Shown here: piece after piece, positions 10,343 through 18,455 of the stretch
Position numbering within the stretch: the stretch's first letter is position 1
How the letters are laid out: every line of letters starts with the position of its first letter
The notes under the pieces: model-generated
What the model saw: only the letters and a program-made list of their open reading frames with translations
Told to the model about the DNA's origin: nothing
Database searches by the model: none
Translations under genes and position numbers: made by a program
Assembly (NCBI GenBank): GCA_029237775.1
Contig: JAQZBR010000002.1
Coordinates: 558,001-622,000 of the forward strand
DNA length: 64,000 nt
From: Bacteroidota bacterium
GTDB lineage: Bacteria; Bacteroidota; Bacteroidia; 2-12-FULL-35-15
Direction: 5' to 3'

Positions 10343-11358
10343 ATGGATTTAAAGATCTACTCTCAACAATATATTTCTGCTTTAACACGTAAGCGCAGCG
10401 GTGAAACCAAACTGGGTGAGAATGTCAAAACCATCAATGATCTTTCAGAACTAAAAAACACTAGCTCAAAATTTGTTTTATTAGGTTTGCCGGAAGATAT
10501 CGGAGTGCGTGCAAATTTTGGACGTGGAGGCGCTCATACCGCATGGCAGCCTGCGCTCACCAACATCCTTAACATTCAGAGCAATGATTTTTTTAAAGGT
10601 GATGAGCTGTTGGTCCTCGGCCATATAGACTTCGATGATCTGATGAAACAGTCCGAAAATGCAGATGTGAAGCAACTTCGGGAACTTACTTCGAAGGTAG
10701 ATGAACGCGTTACCGAAACTGTTCGAACCATAATCGCAGCGGGAAAAATTCCGGTGATCATCGGTGGCGGACATAATAATTCATATGGCAATATCAAAGG
10801 AGCAGCGCTGGGACTGAAAGACCGCGGCAGTATTAATAAAGCTGAGATCAGCGTGATCAATTCAGATGCGCACACCGATTTCAGGGCAATGGAAGGTCGC
10901 CACAGCGGAAATGGCTTCAGCTATGCTTTTGCCGAAGGATTTCTTTCTAAATATGCTGTAGTTGGGCTTCATGAAAATTACAATTCACAAAATGTTTTAA
11001 ATGAGTAAAAAAACATCCGAAGCAGGTCCAGTTCTCCTTTTTCGAGGATATTTTTGTAAGGGAAGAATTAAGCTTTAAAGAGGCTGTGCGCTACGCAACG
11101 GGATTCAATCGCGACACTTTTTGCGGGATCGAACTCGATATGGATACGATCCAAAACATTCCATCAAGTGCAAAAACATCCAGCGGGATCAGCGCAAATA
11201 ATGCGAGACAATATGTTACCTGGTGTGCGAAAAACACAAACGCGGCATACCTTCACATCGCGGAAGCTGCACCTGTTCTTTCACACATAAAAACTGACAA
11301 CAAAACCGGAAAATTAATTGCATATTTGGTAACGGATTTCATGAAGAGTGTTAAATAA
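10343..11358 (+). pseudogene. hutG: Formimidoylglutamase (arginase/ureohydrolase family), interrupted by a frameshift near 11003-11008
   Basis: Frame 1: GGGHNNSYG, NSDAHTDFR, ending NE*. The -1 frame continues HPKQVQFSFFEDIFVREELSFKEAVRYATGFNRDTFCGIELDMDTI. Confidence 0.85.
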
Positions 11359-11429
11359 GTTAAATAGGTAGAATGGGTTATTTAGGCTTAGCCTGATTTA
11401 ACTAGTCAACTAATCAACCAATACAACCA
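11359..11429. repeat. Family A repeat with palindromic core between hutG and ftcD
   Basis: gttatttaggcttagcctgatttaac (11377-11402), then ctagtcaactaatcaaccaatacaaccaATG. Confidence 0.55.
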
Positions 11430-13115
11430 ATGACAAGTAGATTGATAGAATGCGTTCCGAATTTCTCCGAGGGGAACGACATGAACATTATTAAGCAGAT
11501 CACCAATGAAATTGAATCTGTGGATAGCGTTAAACTTTTAAATGTTGATCCGGGCAAAGCAACCAACAGAACGGTGGTCACATTTGTAGGCGAACCAGAA
11601 GCTGTTATAAATGCGGCCTTCCTCGCTATTAAAAAAGCAAGTGAGCTGATCGACATGAGCAAGCATAAGGGCGAGCATCCGCGTATGGGCGCAACCGATG
11701 TGTGTCCGCTGATCCCAATAGCCGGAATCACAATGGAAGAAACAGCAGAATACGCAAAGAAACTTGGTGAGCGCGTAGGAAAAGAATTAAGCATTCCCGT
11801 CTATTTATATGAAGCCGCGCAAAAGAACAAAGAACGCAGTAATCTGTCGGTGATCCGCGCAGGAGAATACGAAGGCCTTTTTAAAAAAATAAAATTACCT
11901 GAATGGAAACCTGATTTCGGTCCGGCAGAACACTCCGTAAGAGCGGGATCCACCGTGATCGGTGCCCGTGATTTCCTTGTTGCATATAATATCAATCTCA
12001 ATACGACTTCCACACGCAGAGCAAACGCAATCGCATTTGATGTGCGTGAAGCAGGACGAGTAAAGCGAGAAGGAAATCCGGTTACAGGTAAAATTGTTAC
12101 TGATGACAAGGGAAATCCGGTGAATATTCCAGGGTCCTTGAAATGTGTGAAAGCTATCGGATGGTACATTGAAGAGTATGGTATTGCACAGATCTCAATG
12201 AACCTTACGAATATTTCCGTAACTCCGGTACATATTGCCTTTGATGAAGTTTGTAAAAGAGCATCAGAAAGAGGAATCAGAGTTACAGGTTCTGAATTGG
12301 TCGGCTTAATTCCTTTGAAAGCATTGCTAGATGCAGGAAAATATTTCCTGGAAAAACAAAACCGCTCAACCGGAATATCCGAAAAAGAGTTGATCAAGAT
12401 CGCGGTTAAATCATTGGGGCTTGATGAACTGGCGCCTTTCAAACCGGAAGAAAGAATCATCGAATATTTATTGAAAGATGTTAATCAGGGACGTTTGATC
12501 GGAATGAACCTTGTTGAATTCGCCAACGAGACTGCAAGTGAAAGTCCGGCACCGGGCGGAGGTTCTATCTCTGCGTATATCGGAGCTCTTGGAATTTCAT
12601 TGGGAACAATGGTTGCCAACCTTTCTTCTCACAAACCAGGTTGGGATGAGCGCTGGAAAGAATTTTCGGATTGGGCAGAAAAAGGCCAGCATTTCAAAAA
12701 TGAATTGCTACGTTTAGTTGATGAAGACACTAACGCGTTTAATAAGATCATGACAGCGTTCGGACTGCCAAAAGCAACAGAAGAAGAAAAGAAAGCCCGC
12801 ACAGCTGCGATTCAGGATGCTACAAAATACGCAACAGAAGTTCCTTTTAAAGTGATGCGGCTTTGTTACGATTCAATGGAAGTGATCAAAGCAATGGCGG
12901 AGAACGGTAATCCAAATTCTGTTACTGATGCAGGTGTCGGAGCATTATGCGCGCGTTCTGCGGTGATGGGAGCTTTCCTGAATGTGAAGATCAACGCAGC
13001 CGGCTTGACAGATAAAGGCTTTGCAGAGAAACTAATTAATGATGGAACCGTATTAGAAGAAAAAGCTCAAAAGCTGGAAGCTGAGATCTTGAAAATTGTG
13101 AACGGTAAGATCTGA
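11430..13115 (+). CDS. ftcD: Bifunctional glutamate formimidoyltransferase / formimidoyltetrahydrofolate cyclodeaminase
   Basis: N-term IECVPNFSEGND..KHKGEHPRMGATDVCP; C-term ETASESPAPGGGSISAYIGALG. Confidence 0.92.
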   Translation: MTSRLIECVPNFSEGNDMNIIKQITNEIESVDSVKLLNVDPGKATNRTVVTFVGEPEAVINAAFLAIKKASELIDMSKHKGEHPRMGATDVCPLIPIAGITMEETAEYAKKLGERVGKELSIPVYLYEAAQKNKERSNLSVIRAGEYEGLFKKIKLPEWKPDFGPAEHSVRAGSTVIGARDFLVAYNINLNTTSTRRANAIAFDVREAGRVKREGNPVTGKIVTDDKGNPVNIPGSLKCVKAIGWYIEEYGIAQISMNLTNISVTPVHIAFDEVCKRASERGIRVTGSELVGLIPLKALLDAGKYFLEKQNRSTGISEKELIKIAVKSLGLDELAPFKPEERIIEYLLKDVNQGRLIGMNLVEFANETASESPAPGGGSISAYIGALGISLGTMVANLSSHKPGWDERWKEFSDWAEKGQHFKNELLRLVDEDTNAFNKIMTAFGLPKATEEEKKARTAAIQDATKYATEVPFKVMRLCYDSMEVIKAMAENGNPNSVTDAGVGALCARSAVMGAFLNVKINAAGLTDKGFAEKLINDGTVLEEKAQKLEAEILKIVNGKI

Positions 13116-13160
13116 TGTGTTTGATAGTGCATGGGATTGCTTCTTTACGGCAGCTCATCG

Positions 13161-13180
13161 CTCCCGATAGCTATCGGGAG
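13161..13180. repeat. Perfect 20-bp palindrome
   Basis: CTCCCGATAGCTATCGGGAG equals its reverse complement. Confidence 0.9.
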
Positions 13181-13220
13181 ACGTACAAGATTGAACTTGT
13201 TTAAAGAAATAATAACAATA

Positions 13221-13256
13221 CGAAGCGTCATTGCGAGCGATAGCGAAGCAATCTCA
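13221..13256. repeat. REP-like dispersed element (CGTCATTGCGAGCGATAGCGAAGCAATCTC)
   Basis: Matches a repeat type common in many bacterial genomes (GTCATTGCGAG..GAAGCAATC). Confidence 0.6.
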
Positions 13257-13303
13257 CACTAGTATGAAGCTTATTTAATATAGTCAAAATTAAAATAATT
13301 AAC

Positions 13304-15586
13304 ATGAGCTTCCCAAGTCGGTTTAAAAAGACACTACAAAAACATCCAGTTTTCAGGAGGTTCTTCTATTCTTTTTATTTCCGCCTGGTATTGCTCGATT
13401 TCAAGAAAAACCAGCTCCTCTTAATTTTCTGGCTGATCTTCTTTGGGATCATCACAAATAATGTAGCCCCTCGTTATGGAGTTGCATATCTCTTCTGGGG
13501 GCCTGAGTATTTTGATAAGATCAGCTTTCTGGCCTACTTCATAACCGGTTTCGCCTGTGGCGGTTTTATCATGTCATATAATATTGCGAGTTATATTAAA
13601 AACGGGTTTCGATTTCCGTTTCTCGCAACACTTCGCAATCCGTTCATGAAGTATTGTCTTAACAATTTCTTTCTTCCGGTAACTTTCACACTCCTCTATT
13701 GCATTAAAATATTTTTTTTCCTTAAGGATGAAGGCTTATTCAGTGCACTGGAAATCCTCCTGATGATCTTAGGCTTCGTTGCAGGAAACATTTTCTTCAT
13801 CTTTATAGCCTTCACTTATTTTTTTCGCACTAATAAAGACATTACAAAACTATATGGCATTCAGAGCTCTGAGCTTTCACTAAAAAGCTTCAAGGAAACA
13901 AATTATAACGGTGAGCGAAACCCTCATCTGATCAAAGAATCCCGTGACTGGTATGTTGAGACTTATCTTGTTACACCTTTTAAGATCCGCCTGGTAAGAT
14001 CAGTGAGGCATTATAAAAAGGAAATGCTTAAAGCTGTCCTTAAACAAAATCACAGGGCTGCATTTATCTTTCAGATCCTAACGATCATCAGTCTGATCAC
14101 GCTCGGCTTATTCTCCAGTTTTTCTGCTTTTGAGATTCCGGCAAGTGCAAGTTTATTTCTGCTCTTCACAATGTTTTTAATGCTTTTCAGCTCTTTCTAT
14201 ACCTGGTTCAGAGGCTGGTCTACAGTAATCTTTTTCACCTTTCTCATCTTATTCAATTACTTACACAAGATCGACTTTCTTTCAATTGACAATCGTGCAT
14301 ACGGCTTAAACTACAATACGAAAAAAGCAAGTTATGACTATGACCATTTCAAGCAAATTGATATTGACTACGACAATCTGCTGAAAGACAGGAATGCCAC
14401 ACTTGAGATTCTTAATAAGTGGAAGGTTAAAAACACTTCGTTCGCTGAACCTGATAAAAAACCTAAGATCGTTTTCGTGAATGTGAGTGGCGGTGGATGC
14501 AGATCGTCATTGTGGACCTTGTACACTTTACAGTATACCGATAGTATTCTTAATGGGAAGTTGTTGAAACAAACACAGCTAATGACCGGATCTTCCGGTG
14601 GAATGGTTGGTGCAGCCTATATCCGTGAATTATATCTGCGGAAGCAGGAACATAAGATCCCTACGTATTATGGACAGGAATTCCGAACCAATATCTCCAA
14701 GGATGTTTTAAATCCGATAGCTTTCACAGTCGCTACCAGCGAATGGCTTTTCCCGTTGAAAAGCTTTACAGTTGACGGACATAAATATGCTCAGGATCGC
14801 GGTTATGCTTTTGAACAGAGGCTGGAAGAGAACACTGGGTATGTTTTTGACAAGCGGTTGAAAGATTACAAAATGCCTGAGGCGAATTCCTACATTCCTA
14901 TGATGATCTTTACGCCTTCAATCGTTAATGACGGAAGAAAAATGTACATCTCGCCACAGGGAATCTCATACATCACTCAAAACCCGAAAACGGACAAAAC
15001 GGATTTCAACAAGCTGTTTGATGCTTTGGAATATTCACGTTTTTTCAAAGAGCAGGGTGCTGAGAACACAGTATTCACAAGCGTTCTCAGGATGAGCGCT
15101 ACGTTCCCGTATATTTCCCCGGTGGTTTCTCTTCCCACCGAACCCAGGATCGAGATCATGGATGCCGGATTGCGGGATAATTATGGCCTGGAAGCAACCT
15201 TCGCTTTTATTAAAACCTTCAACGATTGGATCGCAGAAAATACAAGCGGAGTAGTGATCATTCAGATCCGGGACAAACACAAGAATATTCCTATAGATGA
15301 AAATCCTTCACAGACTCTCGTGGAAGCCTTAAGCCGCCCATTGGGAAGCTTCTATGGAAATCTATTTCAGGTGCAGGATTACAATCAGCATCAGCAGATC
15401 CAAATGGCTGATCTTTGGTGTAAGTCTAAAATTGACATCATCGATTTCCAGCTAAGGAATGAGTTGAACGACAGGATCTCACTCAGCTGGCATCTTACCA
15501 ATAAAGAAAAGAAGAAAGTATCAGCTTCAATATTCCTTCCGGAAAACCAGGCTGCTGTTAAAAAGCTTGTGGAATTATTAAAATAA
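13304..15586 (+). CDS. Patatin-like phospholipase domain protein with N-terminal multi-TM region
   Basis: SGGGCRSS oxyanion loop, GSSGG nucleophile elbow, DAGLRDNYG; several hydrophobic helices before it. Confidence 0.8.
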   Translation: MSFPSRFKKTLQKHPVFRRFFYSFYFRLVLLDFKKNQLLLIFWLIFFGIITNNVAPRYGVAYLFWGPEYFDKISFLAYFITGFACGGFIMSYNIASYIKNGFRFPFLATLRNPFMKYCLNNFFLPVTFTLLYCIKIFFFLKDEGLFSALEILLMILGFVAGNIFFIFIAFTYFFRTNKDITKLYGIQSSELSLKSFKETNYNGERNPHLIKESRDWYVETYLVTPFKIRLVRSVRHYKKEMLKAVLKQNHRAAFIFQILTIISLITLGLFSSFSAFEIPASASLFLLFTMFLMLFSSFYTWFRGWSTVIFFTFLILFNYLHKIDFLSIDNRAYGLNYNTKKASYDYDHFKQIDIDYDNLLKDRNATLEILNKWKVKNTSFAEPDKKPKIVFVNVSGGGCRSSLWTLYTLQYTDSILNGKLLKQTQLMTGSSGGMVGAAYIRELYLRKQEHKIPTYYGQEFRTNISKDVLNPIAFTVATSEWLFPLKSFTVDGHKYAQDRGYAFEQRLEENTGYVFDKRLKDYKMPEANSYIPMMIFTPSIVNDGRKMYISPQGISYITQNPKTDKTDFNKLFDALEYSRFFKEQGAENTVFTSVLRMSATFPYISPVVSLPTEPRIEIMDAGLRDNYGLEATFAFIKTFNDWIAENTSGVVIIQIRDKHKNIPIDENPSQTLVEALSRPLGSFYGNLFQVQDYNQHQQIQMADLWCKSKIDIIDFQLRNELNDRISLSWHLTNKEKKKVSASIFLPENQAAVKKLVELLK

Positions 15587-15636
15587 ATAAAGCCCGCAAT
15601 ATCTTGCCGGCCTTATCTCAAAAAGATCTTTTTCCC

Positions 15637-15828
15637 TTAATTCAAAACGATCTCGAACTGACGTATCGTTGAAGACTTTCTAATGCTAAGCGCTTTAGAA
15701 TAGTTAAGAATGTTATTGATAACATGAACTCCGGGTTCGTAAGGAAAGTCTGTTGTGTTATCAATGTTTGCATTCATTTCAGTTGAGATTGGGGATGTAA
15801 CTTTTTTAGTAGTAGAGGTTTTACTCAT
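15637..15828 (-). CDS. Small hypothetical protein
   Basis: 63-aa ORF in an otherwise empty gap. Confidence 0.35.
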   Translation of the reverse strand: MSKTSTTKKVTSPISTEMNANIDNTTDFPYEPGVHVINNILNYSKALSIRKSSTIRQFEIVLN

Positions 15829-15890
15829 TCAGTGATATTTGGTTTATATGTATTGAAAACGAGGTATATTTCACATTATTGTAATAAACA

Positions 15891-15925
15891 TAAAAAATCC
15901 CCGGTAAAAGATTTTACCGGGGATT
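15891..15925 (-). terminator. Rho-independent terminator of the ECF sigma gene
   Basis: AATCCCCGGTAAAA-ga-TTTTACCGGGGATT stem; T-run on - strand. Confidence 0.8.
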
Positions 15926-15932
15926 GAATAAT

Positions 15933-16535
15933 TTAAAAACTAACCACTATTTCTTTCTCTTCGATCATCTTTCTCAGATTGATCAGCGCATATCTCATTC
16001 GGCCCAAAGCCGTGTTGATGCTGACATTTGTCTGTTCTGAGATCTCTTTAAAGCTCATATCGTAGTAGTGACGCATCATCAAAACCTCCCTTTGCTCAGC
16101 GGGTAATCTTTCTACCAGTTTCCTGATATCTTTACGGATTTGTCCCTGCACTATCTCCTGCTCAACATTCTTTTCCTCCATTGGAATAAGACTAAAAATA
16201 TCAAAATCTTCCCCTTCATCGTTCTTACCACCACTAATAGTAGGCATACGTTTATCACGTCTGAACGTATCAATAATAAGATTGTGAGAAATTCTCAGTA
16301 CCCATGGAAGGAATTTACCTTCTTCATTATACTGCCCTTTTTTCAGGGTGTTGATCACTTTAAAGAAAGTATCCTGAAAGATATCCTGCGCTACAGCCTT
16401 GTCCTTCACAGTCAACATAATGTAGCTGAAAATTCTACGTTTATGACGCTGGATTAAGGTTGAAAGAGCAGATTCTTCACCGTTGATGTATTGATTAACG
16501 AGTTCCTGATCGTCAACAATTTTCTGATTAGACAT
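15933..16535 (-). CDS. RNA polymerase ECF sigma factor
   Basis: Sigma-70 region 2 (QDIFQDTFFKVINTL) and region 4 (LPAEQREVLMMRHYYDMSFKEISEQTNVSINTALGRMRYAL). Confidence 0.92.
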   Translation of the reverse strand: MSNQKIVDDQELVNQYINGEESALSTLIQRHKRRIFSYIMLTVKDKAVAQDIFQDTFFKVINTLKKGQYNEEGKFLPWVLRISHNLIIDTFRRDKRMPTISGGKNDEGEDFDIFSLIPMEEKNVEQEIVQGQIRKDIRKLVERLPAEQREVLMMRHYYDMSFKEISEQTNVSINTALGRMRYALINLRKMIEEKEIVVSF

Positions 16536-16539
16536 AGTT

Positions 16540-16547
16540 ACCTCCTT
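16540..16547 (-). promoter_or_regulatory. Perfect Shine-Dalgarno AAGGAGGT before the ECF sigma start
   Basis: Sense strand: AAAAAGGAGGTAACTATG. Confidence 0.75.
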
Positions 16548-16809
16548 TTTTAGTTAAATACAGATTAAAAAAGTAGATGTTTTCCTATGCTTATCTTTGG
16601 TTTTAAAGGAATTCTTAATTTATGTTAAGAAAAACCCGGTGAATAATATTGAGATGTTTTTACCTGTTTAACGAACATATTTCATAAATGTTGCATTCAA
16701 CAGAAAATTAATCATTTTACTATACAAATATACAGCGAAATTGCGCGAAAACAAAGGTTTATTTGAGTAATTTTGCGAACTGATTATATTAATAGCCAGG
16801 GGGCTTTTA

Positions 16810-18432
16810 ATGCATGCTGAAGAAAGAGAAAATTTGATGGCAAAGCCAATAATAAAGAATGTCCTTAAGCAAATAATTCTTCGTAAGCGCCAATATGTTT
16901 TTATAATGGTGTTTGCAAGTATTCATCTTACAGCCTTAGCTCAATATGAAAGCTTTGAAGGTCCGGAATTAAATACACCTAGAAACTCTGATGATTGGAA
17001 TAAAACTCTTGGTGGAGATGAAAACTATTTTTTTATGCTTAGAAATAAAGGAAGGGGGGATGCATATTATATAGAAAAATATTCAACGGTCTCCCTCAAG
17101 CCTGAATTTAGTATTTTACTTAACAATGTTAACAAAAACAATTTCTATCATATTTGCTATGCCAATAATAAAATTTGGTTATTTACTATAGGGAATTATA
17201 AATCGCCAGGAGCGCCTGGGTTAAAACTATATTTGCAAATCTATTCAGACTCAGGGAAGTCAATTACTTCTAAGGAAGAAATTTCTGAAACAATTGGCGG
17301 CACTTATTTTGGTAAACCTTTGGAATTTCATAATTTTTTTGAAATAAAAACTTCGCCCGATAAGAAATACCTTTTTATTCAAACGCTTACCAAACCAGAC
17401 CAATTTGAAATTACCCTTTATAACACAACTGATTCTAATCCGCTGTGGAAAAACAACTTTAAAGGTAATAGAGAATATGAAGTTGCAATCGATAATAAAG
17501 GAACAATTTATTCTATAGGATGTGAAAACGACATCTGGACAGTTAATTATATTAAGGATGGAAACTTACATTCTTTAATAATTAATAATTGGAAGCCCTC
17601 GAAAAATCAGATTTATAATATTGCAATTCCTGATATTGAATTTTATCCAAAAAATAATTTTTATAACCTTCAATATAATTTAGATAATGATACGCTATTA
17701 GTTACCGGTTTTTTTCAGTTTGATTCTGCTGGTGTTTTTACAATAACAGCTTTCTTAAAATCCAATGAAACCCGTGTCAATTATCAATGTTTTGACAGAC
17801 CAATACAAAATTATATAAATAGATTAGATCGTTACTATATACTATGGGCAAATCAATGCATAAAAGAAGATGATGGCTACTATCTAGTTGGAGAAGCTGC
17901 TAAAATAGAAAGGAAGAGTTTTCAAGGCGTTACTATGGATGCAAAATCAGGTATGCTAGTCGATGGGAGTATGACTTTAACTAATCGAGAATATGGCAAT
18001 ACATTTATTTGCAAATTGACAAATGAGGGACATTTAAAATGGTCTAAAATGGTTCCTAAAAGTACCCGGGTACTAACTCCTCTTCTTACTAGATTTGCAA
18101 ATTCTGAAGGTAGTTTTTATTGTACTAGCTATAATCATGCACTTTATGTTTTTCAATATTCCCATGTTAATGATGTTATTGATTTAAAAAACTTAGAATA
18201 TACTGAAATCCATCGCGTTGAAAAAGCTGAAATGGCAAGTGTATCAGTTTTTAAAATATCTAAAGATGGCGAAATCAATTTAAATACATTACCGTTAAAA
18301 TTTAATCTCCAACCCGATTTATATAAGTCACGTAATTTTCAAAATCGTGTTTTTTATTCTTCAAATAATAAAGTTATTCTTTATTTGAATGAAAAAAGGA
18401 ACGAACACTTTGGTGCCATAATTCTAAAATAA
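16810..18432 (+). CDS. Hypothetical secreted protein, AT-rich gene
   Basis: 540-aa ORF with hydrophobic signal (FIMVFASIHLTALAQ); no family recognised. Confidence 0.6.
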   Translation: MHAEERENLMAKPIIKNVLKQIILRKRQYVFIMVFASIHLTALAQYESFEGPELNTPRNSDDWNKTLGGDENYFFMLRNKGRGDAYYIEKYSTVSLKPEFSILLNNVNKNNFYHICYANNKIWLFTIGNYKSPGAPGLKLYLQIYSDSGKSITSKEEISETIGGTYFGKPLEFHNFFEIKTSPDKKYLFIQTLTKPDQFEITLYNTTDSNPLWKNNFKGNREYEVAIDNKGTIYSIGCENDIWTVNYIKDGNLHSLIINNWKPSKNQIYNIAIPDIEFYPKNNFYNLQYNLDNDTLLVTGFFQFDSAGVFTITAFLKSNETRVNYQCFDRPIQNYINRLDRYYILWANQCIKEDDGYYLVGEAAKIERKSFQGVTMDAKSGMLVDGSMTLTNREYGNTFICKLTNEGHLKWSKMVPKSTRVLTPLLTRFANSEGSFYCTSYNHALYVFQYSHVNDVIDLKNLEYTEIHRVEKAEMASVSVFKISKDGEINLNTLPLKFNLQPDLYKSRNFQNRVFYSSNNKVILYLNEKRNEHFGAIILK

Positions 18433-18455
18433 ACCATTTCTATTAATATTCTCGA

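Noticed and set aside
10998-11020. Programmed -1 frameshift in hutG (A AAA AAC heptamer)
   Set aside because: An in-frame TAA precedes the slippery run, so simple -1 slippage or A-run transcriptional slippage cannot restore the frame; an indel or sequencing error is simpler
11801-12460. 219-aa - strand ORF opposite ftcD
   Set aside because: Overlaps a well-recognised enzyme; no recognisable protein features
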